A DNA stretch of 64,000 nt from the NCBI GenBank assembly GCA_021772835.1, contig JAJFLE010000037.1, positions 62,001 through 126,000 on the forward strand, written 5' to 3'. Source of the stretch: Mariprofundus sp. Its GTDB lineage: Bacteria > Pseudomonadota > Zetaproteobacteria > Mariprofundales > Mariprofundaceae. The first letter of the stretch is position 1; every line of letters begins with the position of its first letter. The notes under the pieces are model-generated. The model had not been told where the DNA came from, searched no databases, and was given only the letters and a program-made list of their open reading frames with translations. The position numbers and the translations under genes are program-made. Below, one piece after another: positions 26,756 through 34,744 of the stretch.

Positions 26756-29563
26756 GTGGGAATTTTTCCTCCGGGAGCGCGCTGGTATCTGGCTACAATT
26801 GCAGTCATTTCACTTATCTGTGTTGCCATGCACCTGTCCATTCAGATCAAGGCTCAGGAACAAGCCGAAAACGTGATTCATCAATGGGGTGAAGAGGCGG
26901 GCATCAAGATCGGCAATGTCCGTTATCACCTGCTAAGAAATGGTTTGATTCTGCAACAGGTTCGCCTTGAACGTGAACATGATTCTCTGGCCATTAAACA
27001 TCTGTTTATCAGGGCCAACCCCAAGCTGCTTACCGGCAGCAATCCGAAGATTGGACGCGTTGAAATCACAGGCTTTGATGCAGTGCTATGGAATTCGGAT
27101 AGCAAGGCTCCCTGGCAGGATGATCAAAGACTGATGCGCATCTGGAAAGCCGCGCAATCACTTACTATTTCCAATGCTTCACTCACCCTGCACCTCAAAG
27201 ATGAACTCCATCCGCCGATCAAATTAGACACTATCTTTATGCAGCAGCAAGTGCAGAAAACGACACGCAAGATTTCTGTCACGGCTCAGCTAGCTGGCGC
27301 TCCCATACAATGGCAGTGGCTCTCTTATGATACTCCCAGCGAGCAGGCTGACTGGGTCAGTAAAGGTGAGCTGCAGTGGCAGAATGTTAACACCAGTCTG
27401 GTTACCCATGCGCTGGGACTGGTACAAACTGAAGGACTGTTATCAGGCCAAAGCAGTTGGATCATAGGCAACGATGGCAGCACTGCTATTCAGGGCGAAG
27501 CGGACTTGCAGGACGAAGCTGAAACATCGACTTCGCATCAGATTAACTGGTCTGGCAATCAATCCGGTCATCTGAACGGAGAAGGATGGAACCTGAATGT
27601 GGCAGCCAAAGCATGGCCTGTGCAGGCATGGGCTGAAAGCCTGCCGGTTTTTGCTGGCAAAAAGCTTTCACATGGCCTGCTAGATGCACAGCTTCAGTGG
27701 CGTCAAAAGGATGGTGATTGGAGCCTGTCCACTGCACAGGCAAGACTGAGTAAGGTGAGTTATGCGGATTCGCATCAGGCTGGAAACAAACGGCATGCAT
27801 GGACATCGGAAGAAATTCATCTGAAGGATTTGAGACTGAATTTCAGCAAACAAAAAATATATACGACCAGCATCTCAACAGATCATTCCTCTATGATTTT
27901 TCAGCTAAACCAGAATTCAGCCACGAACTCACAGGGTACAGGCGGGCATCACAACAAAAGGTATTGGGATATTAGCGCAGATAAGATCGACATACATGAC
28001 ATGACCATTGGTCTGGTGACGGAACATGGAACACTACTTCTGCCTGATCTCAAAGGTCGCTGCAGCTGGAATCTGGATAACAAGCTCAACTTCCATTTGC
28101 GTTCAATGAAACAGAACGGGGCAACGGACGGCGATAAGGGGCAGGACAGTTCAGAGCCTGAAGAGTGGCGATTGAAAGGTCAGGCGCAATATACGCACGG
28201 CAGAGTCAGAAAATCACAGTTCAGGCTCCTTGGGAGCAATGTTGATCTTGCTCAGCTGCGACCCATCATGCCCCTGCAAGGAGCCAATGAAGCATCATTG
28301 AGCCTTGCAGGCAAAAGCGAATTAGACATGAATGTTACGGTAAGCAAAGGCCTGTGGCGCGCGCATGGCAAAGCTTCAGTAAGCAATGCACAGCTCAACT
28401 ATGCAGGAGACACATGGGAAGCGGATCAGGTTAAGTCCAGGTTCGGTCCTGTTGGCATGGGCCTCGATCGTCAGCAGGTGGCAATGCTCAATGCCGATGG
28501 CTGGCGCTACACCACGGCATTGCAACCTCTTGGCCCCTACGCCCCAAGAGCTGAACACTCAAGCCATTCCAGAGCAACTCCAGACAGCTGGTGGAAAAAA
28601 GACATGCGCAAATCCAACTGGCACATTGCTCAGCTGAAGTGGGACAATGGCACGATCAGCATCGGCAACAGTGATGTAAACTGGGCTGAGGGTCTGAATA
28701 TTCAGATTAACGAACTCAAGCCGGAACACTGGGCCAGTGTTACTGCGAATGGCTGGCTGGGGCAGGGTTACGCTTCATTAGATGGCGACTGGTATGCGCT
28801 TGCCGATAGTCAGCGATTCAAAGGTAAGGCATCGCTGGACAATGGCCTGCCATTTTTCCTGCATAACTGGATGCTTGCATCAGGCATGCCACAGCTGGTT
28901 CGCGGGCGCCTGTCTGCAGCACTAAGCATCAAAGATGGCAAAGAGAACAACAGCTATGAGAGTCATGTAAAACTGAAACTGACCCGTGCTATCGCAGAAA
29001 CAGCAGTTTCCCCCAATGATCCGATGGTTGAACGAACTGGTTATAGTACTCCGGGACTACTGGAGCGCTTAAGGGACAGTAACCACGCAATCACACTGGA
29101 ATTTGAAAATCAGGGCGACTGGGACAAACAACCACTGAATATGAACCGACTGGGTTTATCTCTGCAACAAGCCCTGCACCTGGCTGCTATAGGCAAAGCG
29201 AGCAATAAACACAGAAGCGCAGGGAATTCGAATGACCCGACACCCACCATCGGGACTCGCATTCGCTTGCGTTCCGGGGGGCATCTGTCACTGAACGAGC
29301 GTATCCGGCTACGCAATACACTGCGCATGGTATCGAAGAAACCGGGCTGGACGATAGGCTTACAGCCGAAGTGGACTGGCGAAAGAGTAGATGCAGAAAC
29401 GATCAAACGCATCCGACATACCCAGAAATTGATCGAGCGCTTTCTCACACATAATAAGTTCCCTGCCTCCAGAATTTATCCGACCTGGCCCACAGCCAAA
29501 GACCATGCCAATGAAATCGGTGCGATCTGGGTGACACTGACTCCGCCTGCGCAGAAATTATAA
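26756..29563 (+). CDS. Large membrane-anchored AsmA/DUF748-like protein
   Basis: A protein of at least 935 residues. One N-terminal transmembrane helix (WYLATIAVISLICVAMHLSI) is followed by a long, probably periplasmic, beta-rich chain with an AsmA-like start (GIKIGNVRYHLLRNGLILQQVRLE). Scattered Trp/Gly repeats and a C-terminal segment with RIRLRSGGHLSLNERIRLRNTL and TLTPPAQKL follow. AsmA-family proteins sit between the membranes and are tied to lipid transport; membership here is inferred. GTG 26756 has no good ribosome site. A CTG at 26723 after GAGGA would add 11 residues (starting with MKKGPRLFRHP). Confidence 0.7.
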   Translation: MGIFPPGARWYLATIAVISLICVAMHLSIQIKAQEQAENVIHQWGEEAGIKIGNVRYHLLRNGLILQQVRLEREHDSLAIKHLFIRANPKLLTGSNPKIGRVEITGFDAVLWNSDSKAPWQDDQRLMRIWKAAQSLTISNASLTLHLKDELHPPIKLDTIFMQQQVQKTTRKISVTAQLAGAPIQWQWLSYDTPSEQADWVSKGELQWQNVNTSLVTHALGLVQTEGLLSGQSSWIIGNDGSTAIQGEADLQDEAETSTSHQINWSGNQSGHLNGEGWNLNVAAKAWPVQAWAESLPVFAGKKLSHGLLDAQLQWRQKDGDWSLSTAQARLSKVSYADSHQAGNKRHAWTSEEIHLKDLRLNFSKQKIYTTSISTDHSSMIFQLNQNSATNSQGTGGHHNKRYWDISADKIDIHDMTIGLVTEHGTLLLPDLKGRCSWNLDNKLNFHLRSMKQNGATDGDKGQDSSEPEEWRLKGQAQYTHGRVRKSQFRLLGSNVDLAQLRPIMPLQGANEASLSLAGKSELDMNVTVSKGLWRAHGKASVSNAQLNYAGDTWEADQVKSRFGPVGMGLDRQQVAMLNADGWRYTTALQPLGPYAPRAEHSSHSRATPDSWWKKDMRKSNWHIAQLKWDNGTISIGNSDVNWAEGLNIQINELKPEHWASVTANGWLGQGYASLDGDWYALADSQRFKGKASLDNGLPFFLHNWMLASGMPQLVRGRLSAALSIKDGKENNSYESHVKLKLTRAIAETAVSPNDPMVERTGYSTPGLLERLRDSNHAITLEFENQGDWDKQPLNMNRLGLSLQQALHLAAIGKASNKHRSAGNSNDPTPTIGTRIRLRSGGHLSLNERIRLRNTLRMVSKKPGWTIGLQPKWTGERVDAETIKRIRHTQKLIERFLTHNKFPASRIYPTWPTAKDHANEIGAIWVTLTPPAQKL

Positions 29564-29591
29564 AGGGAAACAGCGTTTTTGCCTTTGCCTG

Positions 29592-29621
29592 CTGAAAAAC
29601 CACATGGACGTAGTTTTTCAG
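29592..29621. terminator. Stem-loop between convergent genes
   Basis: A perfect 9-bp CTGAAAAAC / GTTTTTCAG inverted repeat lies in the 65-bp gap between the AsmA-like gene and the TerB-like gene. Its T-rich arms could act as a bidirectional terminator. Confidence 0.5.
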
Positions 29622-29628
29622 AGTCTCC

Positions 29629-30075
29629 TTAGAATTGCAGCTCTGCAGACAGCTTCGCCTGAATAAACTGGCTGTGATGAATACCTAATAGATCGGCCAT
29701 GCGGCGAATGATCTGCTCTTCGTACGGATCAACGATGCCATCAGCCATCGCCACTGCCCACAACTCGGTCAGTATCTCGATGCGTTCAGTCGTTGAAAAA
29801 CCTTTGACCACGATGGAGGTAAACTGGTGCAGATCCAGCGCCTTCTCTACTTCGGCAGATGCCTGTTCGATCAGAGCATGGATCTCTGCAACTGAAAGAG
29901 CAAAGCGCTTTTCAAGTGCGACCATCATGCGACTGCGCTCCGCCTCATCAAGTCGACCATCCATACGCATCACTTCAACCATCAATGCTGCGACTGCCAG
30001 AGAAACATCATGTGCCCGCTTCTCTTTTGGGCTTGCTGCGGCTGCTTTCCACATCTGCTGGAGCTTCTTGATCAT
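29629..30075 (-). CDS. TerB-like (tellurite-resistance/DjlA N-terminal fold) protein
   Basis: A 148-residue all-helical protein with two acidic EF-like loops typical of TerB domains (MVEVMRMDGRLDEAERSRM and VAMADGIVDPYEEQIIRRMADLLGI). TerB domains often bind metal ions or mediate envelope/stress complexes. No ter operon is nearby, so tellurite resistance should not be assumed. The start is preceded by GAGGTGAG, which lies inside the overlapping upstream small ORF. Confidence 0.82.
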   Translation of the reverse strand: MIKKLQQMWKAAAASPKEKRAHDVSLAVAALMVEVMRMDGRLDEAERSRMMVALEKRFALSVAEIHALIEQASAEVEKALDLHQFTSIVVKGFSTTERIEILTELWAVAMADGIVDPYEEQIIRRMADLLGIHHSQFIQAKLSAELQF

Positions 30076-30187
30076 GTCTCACCTCGTTCTCAGACTCGGC
30101 AAGCATAAAGCTGTCATAGCTCTTGGCAACGACAGGTAACCCGATAGGCCTGACCCGATAGGGATTATTGTCAGGATGGCAATTCAT
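30008..30187 (-). CDS. Small ORF overlapping the TerB-like gene
   Basis: 59 residues from ATG 30187, which has AAGGAG 6 bases upstream. The product is soluble and polar (NCHPDNNPYRVRPIGLPVVAKSYDSFMLAESENEVRHDQEAP). It overlaps the start of the TerB-like gene by 68 bp in another frame. The good ribosome site argues for translation, perhaps as a coupling leader. No family is recognised. Confidence 0.4.
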   Translation of the reverse strand: MNCHPDNNPYRVRPIGLPVVAKSYDSFMLAESENEVRHDQEAPADVESSRSKPKREAGT

Positions 30188-30214
30188 CAGCATCTCCTTA
30201 GGTTTGCCCATATC

Positions 30215-30391
30215 ATGCTCATTATCTTTTTGTTGTTTTCGATCCCCATAGGTTTATTTGCCAGCTGGTTCGGCTGGAAGGCATATCAGGTAGGCAGAAA
30301 AAAGGTTGTCTTTGCTATGGCCTGGGTCGCCTTTCTCTGTTTCGGTTTTGCCTTCCTGTTCGGTGGCTGGGCATACATCGCTACAAGCTAA
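30215..30391 (+). CDS. Small two-helix membrane protein
   Basis: 58 residues from ATG 30215. Two hydrophobic helices (MLIIFLLFSIPIGLFASWFGW and VVFAMAWVAFLCFGFAFLFGGWAYI) flank a short basic loop KAYQVGRKK, predicting an inner-membrane hairpin with a cytosolic loop. It is divergent from the TerB-like pair. The ribosome site is weak (TTAGG). The function is unknown. Confidence 0.45.
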   Translation: MLIIFLLFSIPIGLFASWFGWKAYQVGRKKVVFAMAWVAFLCFGFAFLFGGWAYIATS

Positions 30392-30424
30392 TACCCACTG
30401 AGTACAAAGAGGATTGCTCTGAGC

Positions 30425-30430
30425 TATACT
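30425..30430 (+). promoter_or_regulatory. Possible -10 element (TATACT) six bases before the deacetylase-like start
   Basis: TATACT is followed by six bases and then ATG 30437. No Shine-Dalgarno lies between them, so initiation at this -10 would give an essentially leaderless mRNA. No convincing -35 is visible. Confidence 0.35.
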
Positions 30431-30436
30431 GACAAC

Positions 30437-31393
30437 ATGTCTGACTCAGCATCACCCGTGCAGGTATACATAGGCGAAAACCTTGCCCGTTACGGTTTTG
30501 GTGAAGGCCACCCCTTCGGCCCTGACCGCATGGATGTCTTCTGGCAAGAGTCAGTCCGGCAAGGATTGAATAAACAGGTATCGATTGGTGCTCCAGTCAT
30601 GGCAAATCGCGAAACCATTGAACGCTTTCATACACCAGAATATGTCGAACGGGTAATCCGCCAGTCGGCGACAGGTGAAGGTTACCTCGACTACGGCGAC
30701 ACTCCTGCTTTCAAAGGAGTATTTGAAGCTGCCGCCACAGTTGTCGGCACGGTACTGGCCGCAGCCGAAGAGACCATCAACCGCAGCCACCCGCGTTGTT
30801 TCGTACCGATTGCCGGCCTGCATCACGCCCGACGCAATATGGCTGCAGGCTTCTGTGTATTCAACGATGCCGGTGTACTGATCGAAACACTGCGCAGTAA
30901 GTACGGCATCCGGCGCATCGCATATGTTGATATTGACGCACATCATGGTGACGGCGTGTTTTACGCTTTCGAAGATGATCCCGAGCTATGTGTTGTCGAC
31001 ATTCATGAGGATGGTGCTCACCTCTATCCGGGCACAGGTTTCGCCCATGAAACGGGAACCGAGGATGCTGTAGGAACCAAGCTGAATCTACCTATGCGCC
31101 CCGGTGCAAACGATGATGATTTCATGAACGTCTGGCCCGAAGCCGAAGCCTTTATCCGGGCGTTTAAACCGGAATTCATCATCTTCCAGTGCGGAGCAGA
31201 TTCCATTGCAGGTGACCCAATCACTCACCTGCAGTTCTCACCAAAAACTCACGCCCATGCTGCAACTTCGCTATGCTGCATTGCCGATGAATTCAGCCAA
31301 GGCCGTATCATTGCGCTTGGTGGAGGTGGTTATAACCGAGCCAACCTTGCTGCTGGATGGAATTCTGTCTTAATAGTAATGTGTGATCGTTAA
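30437..31393 (+). CDS. Histone deacetylase family (AcuC/AphA-like) amidohydrolase
   Basis: A 318-residue zinc-dependent deacetylase-fold protein. The active-site segments are GLHHARRNMAAGFCVFND (His pair), YVDIDAHHGDGVFYAF (metal-binding D-x-H), DIHEDGAHLYPGTG and CGADSIAGDP. The final GGGGYNRANLAAGW carries the family's glycine-rich end. Bacterial members include acetoin-utilisation proteins and acetylpolyamine or protein deacetylases, so the substrate is open. A role in removing acetylation from Acs is only suggested by acs lying about 4 kb upstream. The last 10 residues (NSVLIVMCDR) look atypical. Confidence 0.88.
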   Translation: MSDSASPVQVYIGENLARYGFGEGHPFGPDRMDVFWQESVRQGLNKQVSIGAPVMANRETIERFHTPEYVERVIRQSATGEGYLDYGDTPAFKGVFEAAATVVGTVLAAAEETINRSHPRCFVPIAGLHHARRNMAAGFCVFNDAGVLIETLRSKYGIRRIAYVDIDAHHGDGVFYAFEDDPELCVVDIHEDGAHLYPGTGFAHETGTEDAVGTKLNLPMRPGANDDDFMNVWPEAEAFIRAFKPEFIIFQCGADSIAGDPITHLQFSPKTHAHAATSLCCIADEFSQGRIIALGGGGYNRANLAAGWNSVLIVMCDR

Positions 31394-31417
31394 TAGGGAG
31401 GATGACTTATTCCACTG

Positions 31418-31981
31418 TCAGCCATTTTCTCTATCGATAGTAAGTTGCGCCAAGTGCCTTTCTAATACTTGAAGTTTCAAACCATGACTAAACTTGGTCA
31501 AGTCAATTTTTAGCATCCAGTACAATGAAGTGGCCATAACCACAAATTGATCCTGTGGAGTAGCGTCTTTCCAGTTTATGCTCTTACCTTGCCCCCACGA
31601 GAGCGCTGACTCACTGCATATGCTTAGCATTTCAGACTTCCGGTTAGCTGAAAAGGAATCGTAAAGATTATTCATGCTATCCTTGTCGAGAGATTGATTT
31701 AGTTTGTGAGCAAATCTGTTTCGAAGTTTTCCTATTTGTAAAAGTGGTTTCTTAAGATCTTCAGTCAAACCAGTAGCTAGCGCAAGATGAACTGCGCCAA
31801 AATAGTCAAGCTCCATTGGCTTTATATGAGCAGGATGTTTCACTGATATTTCTATGAATTTTCTCACCACACTTTCAACATTTATATGAACTCGCACAAC
31901 CTTACCGATGTCATCTTCCGAAAGAAGCGCATCCCTTAAAGTCTTCGAAGTTTTTTGAGATTCAGAATCATTCACAACCAC
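31418..31981 (-). CDS. HEPN/MltR-like protein of unknown function
   Basis: A 187-residue helical protein whose centre, FGAVHLALATGLTEDLKKPLLQIGKLRNRFAHKL, resembles the MltR/HEPN pattern, with RNRFAH forming an R-x4-H motif as in HEPN RNases and their relatives. It is clearly more A+T-rich than its neighbours, which suggests acquisition. It sits beside a toxin-antitoxin pair and a ggt fragment in the accessory patch. RNase activity is not demonstrated by sequence alone. Confidence 0.6.
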   Translation of the reverse strand: MVVNDSESQKTSKTLRDALLSEDDIGKVVRVHINVESVVRKFIEISVKHPAHIKPMELDYFGAVHLALATGLTEDLKKPLLQIGKLRNRFAHKLNQSLDKDSMNNLYDSFSANRKSEMLSICSESALSWGQGKSINWKDATPQDQFVVMATSLYWMLKIDLTKFSHGLKLQVLERHLAQLTIDRENG

Positions 31982-32085
31982 ACCCTCCTATATGCATAAT
32001 ACTATCCATCAGGAGACGCTTTGTTTTACGCACTCTCCCCCTCCAATCCCCCCTATCGTAGTTTAGCAAGCAACCAGACTTCTGC

Positions 32086-32449
32086 TTAATCAGACGATTT
32101 CAGTGATTCAGCTTTGCCTTCGCCGCGAACATCGGCAATGCCGATGAGGCCACCGGTGTTTCTATCAAGAACTATCGCATACATGTTGCCGTACTGGCGA
32201 CTCATCGGCTTGAGTATGTGACCACGCCTCTGGAGTTCGGAGGCCACCTCAGGCGTGAAGGCTCCTGTTTCATGCTGCACCATGTCGAGCAGGAACTGGT
32301 GGTGATAGCGAGGGGCATTGACCCAGTCGGCAGGTGCCGACTCATCTAGCATAAAACCAACCGAGGCCAGCAGGATCATTGAAATGATGCGCGAACCGCC
32401 GGGGGTGCCGACGATGAATGTGCGATTCGGGCCTATGACAAATGTCGGT
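32086..32449 (-). pseudogene. Duplicated C-terminal fragment of gamma-glutamyltransferase
   Basis: Encodes PTFVIGPNRTFIVGTPGGSR and continues to a ggt-like C-terminus (about 120 residues), parallel to the end of the intact ggt 1.03 kb away. The central ~100 bp are almost identical to the ggt copy, while the distal part is clearly diverged (for example HHQFLLDMVQHETG against HHQFLPDVVQHEQG). It lacks the catalytic threonine and the N-terminal domain, so it is not a functional transferase. The track ORF start (32496) lies in unrelated sequence. Confidence 0.88.
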
Positions 32450-32549
32450 CGTTCCGGTGACGTAATACATATCTCCACCTCGATATGCACCCTCAATCTA
32501 TTTAATTATGCCCTTAAAGTTGCATCCCCCCAGATGGAAATCTACAGAT

Positions 32550-32846
32550 TTATCCATCTTCTCGCTGTTTCCAGTAGTCGGGTTCGCGATGCAGGTTCAT
32601 CACGGCAAGGATGTAGATGGAATCAGGCTCGATGGTATAAAGAATGCCGAAAGGAAATCGCCGGGTCAGGCATCGTCTGATGTCATCTTGCAAAACAGGC
32701 CACGCCTTTGGATAAGCGATGATGCGTTCAATGGCCGAATGAACTTCGATTGCAAAGTCATATCCCAGCCCTTTGTTGCAATCTTCATAGTAATCTATGG
32801 CCGCATATAACTCTTTTTCTGCGTCCCTATGGAACCGAAAGCTCAT
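32550..32846 (-). CDS. RelE/ParE family toxin
   Basis: A 98-residue type II toxin of the RelE/ParE fold: FRFHRDAEKELYAAIDYYED at the start, then ERIIAYPKAWPVL and the C-terminal RRFPFGILYTIEPDSIYILAVMNLHREPDYWKQR. It could be an mRNA interferase or gyrase poison; residues do not settle which. It overlaps the antitoxin by 4 bp. Its 3' side abuts the ggt fragment. Confidence 0.9.
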   Translation of the reverse strand: MSFRFHRDAEKELYAAIDYYEDCNKGLGYDFAIEVHSAIERIIAYPKAWPVLQDDIRRCLTRRFPFGILYTIEPDSIYILAVMNLHREPDYWKQREDG

Positions 32847-33067
32847 GATGCGTAGCGGTTTTGAATCTCTCTGAATATATCTTCACCTGATACTGTTTCT
32901 ACAGACCCGGAACGAATTTCCACAAGGCGCTGTTTGGCAACATCGAGCCATTGTCGGTCAATATCCGCTTCAGGCGGATTCAGGCTTTGTAGAATAGAGT
33001 CAATCACTGCGCCTCTTTCTTCAACCGGGAGTGAAATCGCTTCAGTAATAAGTTTCTCAGTATTCAT
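32843..33067 (-). CDS. Addiction-module antitoxin (RelB-like, TIGR02574 type)
   Basis: 74 residues from ATG 33067, which follows AGGAGG. The pattern MNTEKLITEAISLPVEERGAVIDSILQSLNPPEADIDRQWLDVAKQRLVEIRSG...FREIQNRY is typical of the putative addiction-module components paired with ParE/RelE toxins. The track start at 33106 is too early. It begins 55 bp after the ggt stop and overlaps the toxin gene (ATGA). Confidence 0.9.
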   Translation of the reverse strand: MNTEKLITEAISLPVEERGAVIDSILQSLNPPEADIDRQWLDVAKQRLVEIRSGSVETVSGEDIFREIQNRYAS

Positions 33068-33121
33068 CCTGCATGCCTCCTGCCTGATTAAAATGCTGCA
33101 AATCAATATATGGAGAGAGTG

Positions 33122-33483
33122 CTACCTTGTTTTCAGTGCGTCAACTTTTCCTTCGCCGCGAGCATCGGCAAGACCGGTGAGGTTACCGCTTTTTCTATCA
33201 AGGATTATTGCGTGCATATTGCCGTACTGCCGATTCACCGGTTTGAGAATGTGTCCTCTTTTTTGGAGTTCGGCAGTCACCTCAGGCGTAAAGGCACCCT
33301 GCTCGTGTTGAACAACATCGGGCAGGAACTGGTGGTGATAGCGAGGGGCATTGACCCAATCTGCAGGTGCCGACTCATCTAGCATAAAACCAACCGAGGC
33401 CAGCAGGACCATTGAAATGATGCGCGAACCACCGGGAGTGCCGACGATGAATGTGCGGTTCGGACCAATCACGAAAGTTGGCG
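33122..33483 (-). repeat. Direct repeat of the ggt 3' end flanking the toxin-antitoxin pair
   Basis: This segment and 32086-32449 are direct repeats offset by 1033 bp (measured at CAGGAACTGGTGG). About 100 central bases are nearly identical. Toward the gene's 3' end the two copies differ at many positions. Together they bracket the TA genes. Confidence 0.85.
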
Positions 33484-34744
33484 TCATCGAACTGAGCATA
33501 CGTTTGCCCGGTGCGACTGCGTTGGCCGCGCCTTGCACCAGCCCATATGCATTGGGTTTACCGGGGCGCGTGGCGAAATCATCCATCTCATCGTTGAGCA
33601 GAATGCCGGTGGATGGGGAAACGTAACCGGAGCCGAAACCGTAATTGATCGACAAGGTCGCCGAAACCATATTGCCCTCGGCATCAATGACCGAGAAATG
33701 GGTGGTATCGGTGCCTGCGCCTATGGCATCAATACTGTTTCCCAGTTCGGAACTCGGTGTTGCCCTCTGGATATCAACATCTGCGCGCAGAGCTTTCAAC
33801 CTGTCCGCTTTGAGCAGGTCGGGAATCTCTACAAAATCGCTATCACCCATATGTGCGTTACGATCACGGTATGCCCGCTTCATAGTCTCAATGAGCAGAT
33901 GCACCCGGTCAGTTCGATCCAGAGCCTTAAGATCATCATTCTTCAGCTGCCCGAACACATGGGCCAGTGTCATGCCGCCGGATGACGGCAGTGGTGCTGA
34001 GATCACACGGTAGTTCTGGTAGTTAAACATCACAGGTTCACGTTCAATCACCCGGTAAGATGCCAGATCGGCTTCACGGATCAGGCCACCATCACGTTTC
34101 ATGTCAGCAACCAGACGGCCTGCGGTCTCACCGCGATAGAAATCTTCAGCTCCGCCTTTGGCAAAACGGGTCAATGTATCAGCCAGCGCTGCTTGCTTGA
34201 TGACTGCTCCAGACAAAAATGTATGCCGAGCCGTGTCATTAAATACGTTGCCGCGCCACTTGAGCATACCCTGCAAACGGGGGGACACTTCAAAACCATT
34301 TTTTGCCAAATCAATAGCAGGCTGCGTCACGATGAAACGGTTCAGTTTTCCGTAACGTGTAACCAGATGATCCACGCCTGCTGCCAACCCCGGCACACCC
34401 GCCGACTGTGGCCCATCAATGCTGGACTGTGCTTCATACACCTCACCGTTACCTGCCAGTTTCGGGGAAGTCTCACGCGCATCGAGCATCACATAACGGT
34501 CTTCTTTGGCGATATAGAGCAGGAAGAAACCACCGCCACCAATACCGGATGAGCCGGGCTCGGCCACGCCCAAAGCCAATGCCGTAGCAGCTGCTGCATC
34601 AAAGGCATTACCACCCTGCTTCAGCATCGCAACACCAGCTTCGGCAGCACTGTTCTGTGCTGCCACCACCATGCCCGACTCGGGACTGGCTGCCTGAGCG
34701 GCCAACGGCAGCAGCAGAAAGATTAATAAGAGGTGTCTGATCAT
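33122..34744 (-). CDS. ggt: Gamma-glutamyltransferase
   Basis: A periplasmic Ntn-hydrolase that cleaves glutathione and transfers the gamma-glutamyl group. Signal peptide MIRHLLLIFLLLPLAAQA. Large-subunit motif ALALGVAEPGSSGIGGGGFF. The autoprocessing/nucleophile threonine is in GTDTTHFSVIDAEGNMV at the small-subunit start. PLPSSGG and GTPGGSRII line the site. At 540 residues the length is normal. Its ATG overlaps the mutY stop by 4 bp. Its last ~120 codons are duplicated beyond the TA module, and the allele in the intact gene may be the incoming one. Confidence 0.95.
   Translation of the reverse strand: MIRHLLLIFLLLPLAAQAASPESGMVVAAQNSAAEAGVAMLKQGGNAFDAAAATALALGVAEPGSSGIGGGGFFLLYIAKEDRYVMLDARETSPKLAGNGEVYEAQSSIDGPQSAGVPGLAAGVDHLVTRYGKLNRFIVTQPAIDLAKNGFEVSPRLQGMLKWRGNVFNDTARHTFLSGAVIKQAALADTLTRFAKGGAEDFYRGETAGRLVADMKRDGGLIREADLASYRVIEREPVMFNYQNYRVISAPLPSSGGMTLAHVFGQLKNDDLKALDRTDRVHLLIETMKRAYRDRNAHMGDSDFVEIPDLLKADRLKALRADVDIQRATPSSELGNSIDAIGAGTDTTHFSVIDAEGNMVSATLSINYGFGSGYVSPSTGILLNDEMDDFATRPGKPNAYGLVQGAANAVAPGKRMLSSMTPTFVIGPNRTFIVGTPGGSRIISMVLLASVGFMLDESAPADWVNAPRYHHQFLPDVVQHEQGAFTPEVTAELQKRGHILKPVNRQYGNMHAIILDRKSGNLTGLADARGEGKVDALKTR

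Noticed and set aside
32086-32496. Second functional gamma-glutamyltransferase
   Set aside because: Only the C-terminal ~120 residues are present, without the nucleophile threonine.
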